From Halalkalicoccus sp. CG83 (lineage in GTDB: Archaea > Halobacteriota > Halobacteria > Halobacteriales > Halalkalicoccaceae), in the NCBI RefSeq assembly GCF_037081715.1, contig NZ_JAZDDH010000001.1:1984001-2048000 (forward strand): a stretch of DNA of 64,000 nt, read 5' to 3'. The notes under the pieces were generated by a model. That model saw only the letters and a program-made list of their open reading frames with translations, did no database searches and had not been told where the DNA came from. Positions 31,323 to 39,670 of this stretch are shown here, piece after piece; the stretch's first letter is position 1; the number at the start of each line of letters is the position of its first letter. Position numbers and translations under genes: made by a program.

Positions 31323-33824
31323 TCAGCGGATGATCTTCTCCCGGCCGGGGTCGAACAGCGGTTCCTCGGCGACCGTAAGGGGGTAGCGTTCGCCCTCGTA
31401 CTCGACCGCGAGCGAGACGCCGGGCTCGGCGAGGTCGGACGGGAGGTAGCCGTAGGCGATGCCCGCGTCGATGCTGTAGCCGTAGTCGGCGGCCTTCACG
31501 TGGCCGACGACCTCCTCGTCGTCGAGGATCGGCTTGCCGCCGTCGACCACCTCGCCAGCATCGTCGAGCGTCAGGGGGACGATCTCCCGCTCGAGGCCCG
31601 CCTCCTTCGCCTCCAGGAGCGCCTCCCGGCCGATGAAATCGGTGTCGGTGTCGACTGCGAAGCCGATCCCCGCCTCGTAGGGGTCGTGCTCGGGCGTGAC
31701 GTCGGTGCCCCAGAGGCGGTAGCCCTTCTCCAACCGCATCGAACCGAGGAAGGCGCCGTTGCCTAACGCGATCATGTCGTGGTCCTGGCCCTGTTCCCAG
31801 ATCAGGTCCCAGAGCCGGCCGCCGTACTCGGTCGGTGCGTACAGCTCCCAGCCGAGCTCGCCGACGTACGAGACCCGGAGCGCGAGGACGGGTATCGAAT
31901 CGAGGTAGAACTCCTTCGCGCGGAAGTAGCCGAAGGCGTCGTTTGAGAGGTCCTCGTCCGTGAGAGGTTGGAGCACCTCTCTCGCCTTCGGCCCCCAGAC
32001 GCCGAGCCCGCACTGATCGGAGACGTGGGCGTCGATCGTCACGCCCTTCTCGGGCGCATGCTCGCGGATCCAGCGGGTGTGTTCGGTCGCCGACGCGCCG
32101 CCGCCGGTGGTGGCGACGAAGCGTTCGTCCCCGAGACGGGTGACCGCCATGTCCGCGAGGATCCCGCCGTCGTGATCGAGCATCGGGGTGTAGCGCACCT
32201 GGCCGACGTCACAGTCGAGGTCGTTCGCGAACAGCCGCTGGACGAACTCGAGGGCGCGCTCGCCCGTGATCTCGATTCCGGTGTACCGTGAGAGGTCGTA
32301 GATCCCGACGTTCTCCCGGACCGCCTGGTGTTCCGCGCCCTGGATCGGCGACCAGCCCTGCGCCAGCCAGCCCGATCGCTCGGGGACGTCGTACTCCTCG
32401 AGCAGGGACTCGTTCGCGCCGTACCACTGGGGGACCTCCCAGCCGCCCGACTCGTAGAACTCGGCGCCCAACTCCTTCTGGCGCTCGTAGAAGGGGCTGC
32501 GACGGAGCCCGCGTTGGTTCTGGGGCTGTTCGTTCGGGTGGATCAGCTGGTAGACCTCCTGGTACTGCTGACCGCCGCGGGCATAGGAAAACGCCCGGCT
32601 GCCCGAGTGGGGCTGGAACCGCTCGACGTGGGCCCCACTGACGTCGACTTTCTCCTCGCCGAGTCGGGGGACCCCCTCGTCCATCCACTCGGCGACGACG
32701 CTGCCGACGCCGCCCGACTGAGTGACCCAGACAGCGAGCGCCCACCACAGACCGTCGATGTCTTCCGTTTCGCCGAGGATCGGCATTCCGTCCGGCGTAA
32801 ACGAGAACATTCCGTTGAACGCGCGCTCGAACCCGTTGTCCTCGAACGCGGGGACGAGCTCGCGGGCGGCGTCGTAAGCGGACTTGTCGATGTCCGGATG
32901 GGTCTGCTCGTAGAAGTGTTCCTCGGTGAACTCCCGGATCGAGGGCATCTCCTCGGCCTCCTCGGGCGCACGGATGTCCTCGGGATCGACGAGTAGGGGT
33001 TCGTGGTCGTACGAGCCGATTCCGTACGACTCCCCGTGCTGGCGGAAATAGAGCGAATAGTCCTGATGGCGCAGGATCGGCTGTTCGAGTTCCTCGCTCG
33101 CGCCCGCGAGCTCCTCCAACGGTTCGCTCACGAGGTACTGGTGGGCGCAGGGGACCAGCGGCACGTCGACGCCGACCATCTCGCCGAACAGCGGTCCCCA
33201 GATGTTGGTCGCTACGAGGACCTCCTCGCAGTCGATCCGGCCCCGGTCGGTGACGACCGCTTCGACCTCGTCGTCCCCGGTCTCGATGTCGGTGACGGTG
33301 GTGTGGCCATGGAAATCGGCAGCCCCCCGGTCCTCGGCTTCACGGGCCATCGCCCGGGAGGCGTCGACTGCGTGGGCCTTGCCGTCGCCGGGAACGTAGT
33401 AGCCGCCGTGGATGACCGACTCGTTGATCTGGGGGATCTCCGCGGCGACCTCCGCGGGTGAGAGCAGCTCGCCGCCCTCGACACCCCACGAGCGGCCGTA
33501 CTCGCGTTTTCGCTTGAGGTAGTCCCAGCGTTCCTCGGTGTAGGCGACCTCGATGCCGCCACAGTCGGCGAAGCTATCGAGATCGCCGTAGAGGTCGACG
33601 GTATACTGGGCGAGCCGACTCATCAGTTCGTTCTCGGTCGTCTGGAAGACGAGTCCCGGAGCGTGAGAGGTCGACCCTCCCGTCTCGAAGAGCGGACCCT
33701 GGTCGACGACGACGATCCCGTCCCGTCCCTGCTCGGCGAGGTGGTAGGCGGCGCTACAGCCGACGCAACCGGCCCCGATGATGACGGTCTCCGCGCTGTC
33801 CGGAAGCTGTGTCTCTGCACTCAT
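31323..33824 (-). CDS. Dimethylglycine dehydrogenase-like FAD/GcvT fusion protein
   Basis: 833 residues, the two-domain layout of dimethylglycine/sarcosine dehydrogenases. Residues 12-370 form a DAO-type FAD domain (Val-Ile-Ile-Gly-Ala-Gly-Cys-Val-Gly-Cys-Ser), then an FAD-oxidoreductase central domain, and residues about 430-830 a GcvT aminomethyltransferase fold that uses tetrahydrofolate. The start Met-Ser-Ala-Glu-Thr gives a normal lead into the FAD motif; a Met 11 residues upstream is in frame. It removes an N-methyl group and yields methylene-folate. It follows the IclR gene on the same strand with 54 bases between and precedes ilvA by 2 bases. Confidence 0.85.
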   Translation of the reverse strand: MSAETQLPDSAETVIIGAGCVGCSAAYHLAEQGRDGIVVVDQGPLFETGGSTSHAPGLVFQTTENELMSRLAQYTVDLYGDLDSFADCGGIEVAYTEERWDYLKRKREYGRSWGVEGGELLSPAEVAAEIPQINESVIHGGYYVPGDGKAHAVDASRAMAREAEDRGAADFHGHTTVTDIETGDDEVEAVVTDRGRIDCEEVLVATNIWGPLFGEMVGVDVPLVPCAHQYLVSEPLEELAGASEELEQPILRHQDYSLYFRQHGESYGIGSYDHEPLLVDPEDIRAPEEAEEMPSIREFTEEHFYEQTHPDIDKSAYDAARELVPAFEDNGFERAFNGMFSFTPDGMPILGETEDIDGLWWALAVWVTQSGGVGSVVAEWMDEGVPRLGEEKVDVSGAHVERFQPHSGSRAFSYARGGQQYQEVYQLIHPNEQPQNQRGLRRSPFYERQKELGAEFYESGGWEVPQWYGANESLLEEYDVPERSGWLAQGWSPIQGAEHQAVRENVGIYDLSRYTGIEITGERALEFVQRLFANDLDCDVGQVRYTPMLDHDGGILADMAVTRLGDERFVATTGGGASATEHTRWIREHAPEKGVTIDAHVSDQCGLGVWGPKAREVLQPLTDEDLSNDAFGYFRAKEFYLDSIPVLALRVSYVGELGWELYAPTEYGGRLWDLIWEQGQDHDMIALGNGAFLGSMRLEKGYRLWGTDVTPEHDPYEAGIGFAVDTDTDFIGREALLEAKEAGLEREIVPLTLDDAGEVVDGGKPILDDEEVVGHVKAADYGYSIDAGIAYGYLPSDLAEPGVSLAVEYEGERYPLTVAEEPLFDPGREKIIR

Positions 33825-33878
33825 GTGGTTCGTACTGGGGTCGTCGGACCAGCGCATTAAGTGTCACGGTCACACACG

Positions 33879-34694
33879 TCACGGCTCCGGTTCGGAATCG
33901 GGCCCCTCCTCGAGCGCCTCCTCGAGTTCGCGGGCGGCCTCGATGACCACCTGCGGGGCCTCCGCCTGGAACCCCTCGCTCTCGCGGCGATAGGTCGGCA
34001 CCGACATCGCCAGCGCGCCGAGCGGCGAGCCGTCCGGGTTCGAGACGGCGACGCCGACCGCACACAGCCCGTCGACGTACTCCTCGTCGGCGACGGCGTA
34101 CCCTCGCTCGCGGGCGCGCGAAAGGTCCTCAAGGAGGGCCGCCCGGTCGGTGATCGTGTTCTCGGTCCGCTTCGGCAGTCCCCACCGATCGACGATCCTC
34201 TCGACGCACTCGTCGGGCAGCACCGCGAGTAGGGCTTTCCCGCCCGCCGTACAGTGCATGTGGTAGTACGTCCCCGAGTGCGAGAGGTCGCTCGTCGTGG
34301 CGAAGAGATCGTCGCGGTAGCTGTTCTGGGGGTGGTAGGACTCGTAGATCGTGATCGTCCGTCCATCGTTCTCCACCACGAAGTCGACCTCCTCGTTGGT
34401 TCGCTCGGCGAGGTCGCTGACCGTCCGGCCCGCGAGCCGGTAGCCGCGCTTCCTGAGGCGGGCGTACTCACCGTGGTGGTGGAACTTCAGGCCGAGGTGG
34501 TATCGTTCACCCTCCTTGACGAGGTAACCATGGGATTCGAGCGTTCGGAGGTGCTTGTAGACGGTGCTTTTCGCGAGGCCGAGTTCGGAGACGAGCGCCG
34601 ACAGGGTCGCCCCGTCCTGGCGCTGAATGCGCTCGACCAATGCGAGCGATCGCTCGGTCGTCTTGACCCCGTCCCGGTCGTGATCGGTCACCAT
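33879..34694 (-). CDS. IclR-family transcriptional regulator of the betaine locus
   Basis: 271 residues beginning Met-Val-Thr-Asp-His-Asp-Arg-Asp. A winged HTH (about 12-70) contains Leu-Gly-Leu-Ala-Lys-Ser-Thr-Val-Tyr-Lys-His-Leu-Arg-Thr-Leu; the effector domain (about 85-250) has Cys-Thr-Ala-Gly-Gly-Lys-Ala-Leu-Leu-Ala and Tyr-Val-Asp-Gly-Leu-Cys-Ala-Val-Gly-Val-Ala. It ends in Glu/Pro. It is divergent from the Rieske gene and upstream of the dimethylglycine dehydrogenase. Three GTTCG-N7-CGAAC palindromes in the divergent region are its probable operators. The effector is presumably a pathway intermediate. Confidence 0.88.
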   Translation of the reverse strand: MVTDHDRDGVKTTERSLALVERIQRQDGATLSALVSELGLAKSTVYKHLRTLESHGYLVKEGERYHLGLKFHHHGEYARLRKRGYRLAGRTVSDLAERTNEEVDFVVENDGRTITIYESYHPQNSYRDDLFATTSDLSHSGTYYHMHCTAGGKALLAVLPDECVERIVDRWGLPKRTENTITDRAALLEDLSRARERGYAVADEEYVDGLCAVGVAVSNPDGSPLGALAMSVPTYRRESEGFQAEAPQVVIEAARELEEALEEGPDSEPEP

Positions 34695-34725
34695 GGTACC
34701 GTCTGCACGGAACGGATGCAAAAGA

Positions 34726-34742
34726 GTTCGGGTGCGTCGAAC
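34726..34742. promoter_or_regulatory. Candidate IclR operator A
   Basis: GTTCG-GGTGCGT-CGAAC, a perfect 5-base inverted repeat with a 7-base spacer. It is centred 40 bases before the IclR start codon, just upstream of its TATA-like element, suiting autoregulation. Confidence 0.6.
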
Positions 34743-34819
34743 CGACCGCAACGACCCGAACCACGCTCTCCGGGCGATCATCGGCGAGTTGCGTCCGGCT
34801 CCTCGGTCGTGCTCGGTCG

Positions 34820-34836
34820 GTTCGAAATACGCGAAC
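34820..34836. promoter_or_regulatory. Candidate IclR operator B
   Basis: GTTCG-AAATACG-CGAAC, with the same arms and spacing as operator A, mid-way in the divergent region. Confidence 0.55.
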
Positions 34837-34971
34837 GACACCGCCGTTCGAACGCCTCGCGGTGCGTCGTCGATCGCGCGTCGACCGTTCCGTGACAGCC
34901 GTACGTCTGTAAACCCAATCCGAACCGTGCCCGACCGGCCGAAGGCGGTGCTCGACTGCGGGCGAATTTCA

Positions 34972-34988
34972 GTTCGGAATGTTCGAAC
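34972..34988. promoter_or_regulatory. Candidate IclR operator C
   Basis: GTTCG-GAATGTT-CGAAC, with the same arms and spacing, about 85 bases upstream of the TATA-like element of the Rieske gene, a position suited to activation. Confidence 0.55.
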
Positions 34989-35098
34989 CGACCGGAGATC
35001 GGCGTCACCCACCGTCCTCCGGGACGTGTTCGACGGGCTGTGGGAGACGGTATCGTATCATCAACTTTTATGTGTGTCGACGGAATAAGAGGTACTGT

Positions 35099-36235
35099 AT
35101 GACGCGGTGGAACGACGGGACAGACGCGACTGCGTCTGTCAGTCCTGACATAACGGAGGAAACGAACGCCTTACCCGCGAGCTACTTCACCGATCCAGCG
35201 GTTCACGAGATGGAGCAGGAGAAGGTGTTCTCGCGGTACTGGGTATACGCCGGCCACGCAAACGCGATCAGGGAGCCGGGCGAGTACTTCACTCGAACGA
35301 TCGGAGGGAAACAGATCATCGTCGTCCGCGATCACGACACCGAGGTGCGGGCGTTCTACAACGTCTGTGCTCACCGAGGCTCGAAGATGGTCGAGGACAC
35401 CCCGATGACGGAGCCCGGGAACGCCTCGAGCATCCGGTGTCCGTACCACCTCTGGACGTACGACCTCGACGGCGACCTCCGGAGCACCCCCCAGAGCTTC
35501 GAGGAGGCCGGCATGAACCCTGACCTTGAGGACGACGACGTCCGCGAACTCGACCGTGAGAAGAACGGTCTCATGGAGGTCGAACTCGACACGATCGGGC
35601 CGCTGCTGTTCGTCAACTTCGACACCGATCCGATGTCGCTCGAGGAACAGGCGGGCGATCTGAAGACGGAGCTCGAGTCGTTCCCCCTCGAACGGTACGA
35701 ACACGCCCGTCGCTACGTCTCCGAGGTCGAGTGCAACTGGAAGACGTTCAGCGGTAACTACTCCGAGTGCGATCACTGCCAGGCCAACCATCAGGACTGG
35801 ATCAAGGGCATCTCGCTCGCGGAGTCCGAACTCGAGGTCGACGACTACTACTGGGTGCTCCACTACACCCACGACGAGAGCGTCGAGGCCGAGGAGTCGC
35901 TGATCGAGGGCGAGGCGCGCTTTTACTACTTCTGGCCGAACTTCACGCTCAACATGTACGGTAACGCCGATGGCTACGGCACGTACATCATCGATCCGAT
36001 CGACGAGGGACGGTTCCAGCTGATCGCCGACTACTACTTCGAGAGTCCGGAGCTGAGCGAGGAGGAAGAGCGGTTCGTCCAACTGAGCCGCAAGCTCCAG
36101 GAGGAGGACTTCGAACTGGTCGAACGCCAGTACGAGGGGCTACAGTCGGGCGCGCTTGCGCAGGGTCAACTCGGTCCGAACGAACACACCGTCCACCGGC
36201 TCCACCGACTCGCCCAGGAGGCGTATAACGCGTAG
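35099..36235 (+). CDS. Rieske-type aromatic-ring-hydroxylase-like oxygenase, probable glycine betaine demethylase (GbcA-like)
   Basis: 378 residues from Met-Thr-Arg-Trp-Asn-Asp. The Rieske cluster motif is Cys-Ala-His-Arg-Gly-Ser-Lys near residue 91 and Cys-Pro-Tyr-His near 117. The mononuclear iron motif is Glu-Cys-Asp-His-Cys-Gln-Ala-Asn-His near 222, with the two His ligands. These alpha subunits use O2 and an electron-transfer partner to remove N-methyl groups from quaternary amines as formaldehyde. The BCCT, dimethylglycine and sarcosine genes nearby point to glycine betaine; stachydrine or carnitine remain possible. No reductase subunit gene is in the locus. Confidence 0.82.
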   Translation: MTRWNDGTDATASVSPDITEETNALPASYFTDPAVHEMEQEKVFSRYWVYAGHANAIREPGEYFTRTIGGKQIIVVRDHDTEVRAFYNVCAHRGSKMVEDTPMTEPGNASSIRCPYHLWTYDLDGDLRSTPQSFEEAGMNPDLEDDDVRELDREKNGLMEVELDTIGPLLFVNFDTDPMSLEEQAGDLKTELESFPLERYEHARRYVSEVECNWKTFSGNYSECDHCQANHQDWIKGISLAESELEVDDYYWVLHYTHDESVEAEESLIEGEARFYYFWPNFTLNMYGNADGYGTYIIDPIDEGRFQLIADYYFESPELSEEEERFVQLSRKLQEEDFELVERQYEGLQSGALAQGQLGPNEHTVHRLHRLAQEAYNA

Positions 36236-36238
36236 TCG

Positions 36239-36613
36239 ATGACGACCGACACCAGCAAGAGTCGGGGTGAACGGGCACCGCTCTCCGTGGTCTGTACCGA
36301 CTGTGAGGTCCACAAGGAGGTCGGGGACGCCAACGAGGCGGTGGCGTTCTACCGCCGGCATCGTTCGATCACCGGCCACGACGTCGAGTGGGTGCGCGCC
36401 GACGGGGTTCCGAAAGTCGCCCCGGAGGGCGATCTCAAGGAGGTGATCGCCGGCCTAGAGGGACGGTTCGAGAACGGCGTGCCGATCGGCGTCGTCACTG
36501 CCGTGACGAGCGAACGCGGTCGCACGATCGGCGAGACGCTATCGGCGATACGCGAGCTACGGATGGCGGGTGAACTGTACGAGCCGCGGGACGACCGCCT
36601 TCAGGTGACGTGA
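36239..36613 (+). CDS. Small zinc-finger plus winged-helix-like protein next to the Rieske oxygenase
   Basis: 124 residues, 3 bases after the Rieske stop, so surely co-transcribed. The N-terminal half has a Cys19-x2-Cys22 ... His41-x5-His47 pattern (Val-Cys-Thr-Asp-Cys and His-Arg-Ser-Ile-Thr-Gly-His), suggesting a single zinc finger. The C-terminal half (about 70-124) is helix-rich and ends in a beta hairpin, like a winged helix. I do not recognise the family. It could regulate, or assist assembly or electron supply of, the oxygenase; nothing in it binds a flavin or Fe-S cluster by known motifs. Confidence 0.6.
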   Translation: MTTDTSKSRGERAPLSVVCTDCEVHKEVGDANEAVAFYRRHRSITGHDVEWVRADGVPKVAPEGDLKEVIAGLEGRFENGVPIGVVTAVTSERGRTIGETLSAIRELRMAGELYEPRDDRLQVT

Positions 36614-36716
36614 TCCGGGCGAGAGCGGACCACCGCCGAACCCGCAAGTGAGTTCTCGAACCGGCCAACCCGCCGGGGTCTCGGCCCTTTTCCGTCGGGC
36701 GCCGCTACGGCCGACG

Positions 36717-37526
36717 ATGCCAGTCAGAGACGAGCCACCCACGACGGAGTCGGTCCGCGATCGAACGAGCCTCGCCGGCACGACGGCCGTAGTGACGGGC
36801 GCCTCGAGCGGCATCGGGCGTGCCGTCGCCGAGACGTTCGTCGCCGACGGTGCGGACGTCGTGATCTGCTCGCGAACGCAGGCCGACGTCGACGCGGTCG
36901 CCGAGGAACTGAACGAATCGGACCTACCGGGCGAGGTCCTGGCGGTCGAGTGTGACGTCACCGACCGCGAGTCGGTCGAGGTGCTCGCACGGGCCACGGT
37001 CGAGGAGTTCGGCGACGTCGACGTCCTCGTGAACAACGCCGGCGGCACCGGCGAGGGTGGACCCCTCCACGAGGTCGACCCCGAGGACTGGGATGGCGTC
37101 CTCGAGGTGAACCTCACTGGGACCTTCAACGTCACGCGCGCGTTCGCCGACGCGCTCCGGGACGGCGGCGGCGCGGTCGTCAACACCGCGAGCATGGCCG
37201 GCCGCTACGGCGTCGCAGGCATGGGACCGTACAGCGCCGCGAAGGCCAGCGTCGCCAACCTCACGCGCACGCTCGCGAGCGAGTGGGCCGACAGCGGCGT
37301 ACGCGTCAACGCCGTCAACCCTGGGTTCATCGCGTCGCCACCCGTCATCGAGATGCTCGGACTCGAGGGGATCCCCGATCGCGAACCGGTCGATCGCGAG
37401 GTCGGGACGCCTCACGAGGTGGCCGACACCGTCCGGTTTCTCGCGAGCGACGCCGCCTCGTTCGTCACCGGACAGACGATCGCGCCGACCGGCCCGCCCC
37501 ACGTCTTCTCGCCGCCCGAGGTCTGA
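36717..37526 (+). CDS. Short-chain dehydrogenase/reductase
   Basis: 269 residues from Met-Pro-Val-Arg-Asp-Glu. Cofactor motif Thr-Gly-Ala-Ser-Ser-Gly-Ile-Gly near residue 29; Asn-Asn-Ala-Gly near 107; catalytic Ser in Thr-Ala-Ser-Met-Ala-Gly, with Tyr-Ser-Ala-Ala-Lys near 178. Cys-Ser-Arg after the second strand (Val-Ile-Cys-Ser-Arg-Thr) favours NADP. Classical SDR oxidising or reducing a hydroxy compound; the substrate is not predictable. Relation to the betaine genes upstream is uncertain: it has its own 103-base upstream gap. Confidence 0.85.
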   Translation: MPVRDEPPTTESVRDRTSLAGTTAVVTGASSGIGRAVAETFVADGADVVICSRTQADVDAVAEELNESDLPGEVLAVECDVTDRESVEVLARATVEEFGDVDVLVNNAGGTGEGGPLHEVDPEDWDGVLEVNLTGTFNVTRAFADALRDGGGAVVNTASMAGRYGVAGMGPYSAAKASVANLTRTLASEWADSGVRVNAVNPGFIASPPVIEMLGLEGIPDREPVDREVGTPHEVADTVRFLASDAASFVTGQTIAPTGPPHVFSPPEV

Positions 37527-37527
37527 T

Positions 37528-37617
37528 CGAGGAACCGTCCTCGGCATCGCCGACCTCGAACTGCTCGAGGCCGTCTACGAGTCGGCGGAATCGGGCGAGC
37601 GCGTTCGATCCGAGTGA
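37528..37617 (+). pseudogene. Fragment of a Gfo/Idh/MocA-type dehydrogenase C-terminus
   Basis: In this frame the DNA reads Leu-Gly-Ile-Ala-Asp-Leu-Glu-Leu-Leu-Glu-Ala-Val-Tyr-Glu-Ser-Ala-Glu-Ser-Gly-Glu-Arg-Val followed by a stop. This is the standard last helix of sugar-oxidising Gfo/Idh/MocA proteins. Nothing else of the gene remains; the SDR gene ends within two bases of it. The segment marks an old deletion or insertion junction. Confidence 0.45.
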
Positions 37618-37877
37618 ACCATCCCGGAGTGATTCTCGACGGGGGACGCTCCCCGAATAATCCGGCCGCACTGTGGATTCGATATAGCAGTATATGATTT
37701 ATGAGTGCTGGCAGGGTCGATCACCGATCGATTTCGAGCTGGGTGTCCGATTCGATCGACCGCCGTCAATGATCATGAGGAGCGGTCGACGAGCCTGGTT
37801 CGGTCATAGCCCTTCGGTTCGTCGCGAGAAAGGCTCATATCCTGTCATCGACTGTCACACCTCGCCGAATACAGAAC

Positions 37878-38033
37878 GATCGACCCAACGACGAGTACGG
37901 TGAACGCGTCCTCTCGGACGGCACGACGACGATCTACGATCCGAAGAACGACGCCGCATGGATTATCTCGAATACGGCGGTATCGCTCAGGAACGAGACC
38001 GGCGAACGGAACCGATCCAACGACTCCCGGTGA
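37878..38033 (+). pseudogene. Remnant of a small haloarchaeal protein (DUF7331-like)
   Basis: The frame reads Asp-Gly-Thr-Thr-Thr-Ile-Tyr-Asp-Pro-Lys-Asn-Asp-Ala-Ala-Trp-Ile-Ile-Ser-Asn, then a polar tail and stop at 38031. This resembles the conserved core (Asp-Gly-Thr ... Tyr-Asp ... Asn-x-Asp-Ala-Trp-Ile) of a class of roughly 50-60-residue haloarchaeal proteins that I believe to be DUF7331. No ATG, GTG or TTG is evident at the expected start, so it is probably a broken gene. Confidence 0.4.
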
Positions 38034-38327
38034 GGAGAGGATTGGATCCCACGATGGGAGCGTAGAGACAACACGTTCGGAAGCCGAACCAAGGTTCGAA
38101 ATGCGGTAATCCGTACCGAAGGAACCAGTCAAGTAAGTGGTGGCCCGATCCGGAAACTCAGCGTTGAATTCCGTGTTAGGCCGGTACCGGGATCGACTAT
38201 TTCACCCACCGACGCGCCGCGATTCTCGAGGAGAGGTACTTCGGTCGGTGGTCACGGCGTGTCCGGGAATAGAGCGCACCGATACGATGGTTCTCTCTGA
38301 GTTTGGCTGCCCGATCTGGTGGGGGCT

Positions 38328-38891
38328 TTGTTTAGACGTAGAAGGAACTGATCGCTCCGGTGAACTAATCCTTCTCAAGCTTCGCGGATCGTCTCGTGAC
38401 GTCGGCGAAACACCGTATCTCGAACGATCCCGCGCAGCCAGCCAAACGGATGATAGTGGTTATGCTGACTGGGTTCTCGTCCAGAATGGGTCTCGAAATC
38501 AGCGAAGTTCCAGAGTTTGCGACTGTGTGCGTAGGAGACAGCAGCCCAAGATAGCGGCTTAGTGCACCCTTCTCCGCTCCTCTGCTAACCCTCACGACAC
38601 CGGGGAGGTGCAGGTTTCGATGCAACTGCCCTTGACCGTTCAAGGGGCGTCTGTGCGATCACCATGATGTGATGGTCGTTATCGAGTGACTGCTGGATGA
38701 CTTGCCGTCCGGTTCGACTTATCGTCTCGAAGACTGCAACCGTCATTCTCTCTGGTTCTATATCTATGGTCGATAGGACGGACGGGTTTTGAGTGCACCT
38801 ACTGATCAGTCCGCGGTTTGACTCACTATTTGATTCGTATCGGGATTACCCGAGTGTGAGGAGAACCGATTCTCGTGCTCTGTCTAAACAA
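38328..38891 (+). mobile_element. Degenerate IS5-family-like insertion sequence remnant
   Basis: TTGTTTAGAC at 38328-38337 is repeated inverted as GTCTAAACAA at 38882-38891, enclosing 564 bases. Inside, plus-strand frames contain Asp-Ser-Gly-Tyr-Ala-Asp-Trp-Val (near 38450) and, in another frame, Gly-Leu-Glu-Ile-Ser-Glu-Val-Pro-Glu-Phe-Ala-Thr-Val-Cys-Val (from 38489), reminiscent of the N-terminal region of haloarchaeal IS5-type transposases. The catalytic part is missing and the frame is shifted. A 7-base stem hairpin (CCCTTGA/TCAAGGG) is at 38629-38646. Confidence 0.4.
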
Positions 38892-39265
38892 GACTGTACC
38901 CTATCGGTCGTCTGTAAGACAGGGCCGGTCATCGAGCCATGAGCTGTGACACTCGATCTCGAACGGTCGAACTGACGAGAGGTTTCGATCCCTCCCTCGC
39001 GACCCCTCGTTCGGCCCGCAACCCCTAGGGGTAGTAGTCCGAAGACACACCCTTTCTCCGGCTTCGGGAGGACGTGGGTGTTTCGAGCGGTCAGCATCAG
39101 CCGATATATTATTTGTTTTTGTATCCCTATAAGGTTTAGTTGACGGGGATAGAAAACAGAATAAGTTGAGATGCTGCACGTAATTCCAGGACTAAAAAAC
39201 CCAAATAAGATAGTTTAGATGGCTGAATAGGCATACTGAAGGTCTCTGGATGAGATAGGGAGTCC

Positions 39266-39670
39266 ATGACGAACGACGGATCCGACACGGCTCGAACGGC
39301 CGTCAAGACCTACGTCCCCGCGTACCAGAAACGGATCTGGGCCGAACACGCCGACGAACTGGGCATGAGCCAGAGCGAGTTCCTGAGCACGATGGTACAG
39401 GCGGGCCGACGCGGGTTCGAGCCCGACGAGAAGGAATCCGAATCCGAACCCGCTCCGGCTACGACTGACTCGTCGACTGGCGAGCTCGAAGAGCGGGTCG
39501 TGGCGATCCTCGCCGACGCCGGTCCGCTCGCCTGGGAGGAGCTCGTGGCCGCGCTGACCGACGACATCGAGGATCGCCTCGAGGACACGCTTCAGGACCT
39601 CCAGTCCGAGAACCGGGTGAGCTACAGCGGCCGATCCGGGGGCTACACGCTCGAGAGTGATCGGCCGTGA
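39266..39670 (+). CDS. DUF5805-type ribbon-helix-helix/winged-helix protein
   Basis: 134 residues. The N-terminal 50 residues (Val-Lys-Thr-Tyr-Val-Pro-Ala-Tyr-Gln-Lys ... Met-Ser-Gln-Ser-Glu-Phe-Leu) look like a ribbon-helix-helix or related DNA-binding unit. An acidic Glu/Ser/Pro linker (about 51-70) and a winged-helix-like C-terminus (Ala-Trp-Glu-Glu-Leu-Val ... Gly-Gly-Tyr-Thr-Leu) follow. Its gene overlaps the integrase gene by 4 bases, an arrangement seen repeatedly in haloarchaea, and it is likely a partner or regulator of the recombinase. Confidence 0.7.
   Translation: MTNDGSDTARTAVKTYVPAYQKRIWAEHADELGMSQSEFLSTMVQAGRRGFEPDEKESESEPAPATTDSSTGELEERVVAILADAGPLAWEELVAALTDDIEDRLEDTLQDLQSENRVSYSGRSGGYTLESDRP

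Larger units (their letters stand above)
34695..35098. promoter_or_regulatory. Divergent IclR/Rieske control region with three palindromes
   Basis: 404 bases without a gene. It contains three 17-base palindromes with identical 5-base arms, GTTCG-N7-CGAAC, listed below. On the Rieske side a TATA-like acttttatg (35063-35071) lies about 30 bases before the ATG; on the IclR side a T-rich element (about 34716-34724, minus strand) precedes its ATG. Confidence 0.6.
37618..39265. other. Decayed accessory stretch, 1.6 kb, no intact gene
   Basis: The longest stretch without a credible gene. Codon bias is lost and AT content is higher than in the flanks, especially 39100-39250. Recognisable debris: a Gfo-type fragment (ends 37617), a small conserved-looking frame without a start codon (37878-38033), and an IS5-like remnant (38328-38891). 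A 12-base palindrome ACCCCTAGGGGT occurs at 39021-39032. No other function seen. Confidence 0.5.

Noticed and set aside
30097-32013. 638-residue version of the serine/threonine dehydratase
   Set aside because: The extra N-terminal residues are an Arg/Gly/Pro-rich out-of-frame reading of the dimethylglycine dehydrogenase gene; the family starts at the Met at 31320.
39021-39032. Palindrome ACCCCTAGGGGT
   Set aside because: A 12-base palindrome standing alone in decayed DNA, with no second copy and no gene near it; too little to support a function.
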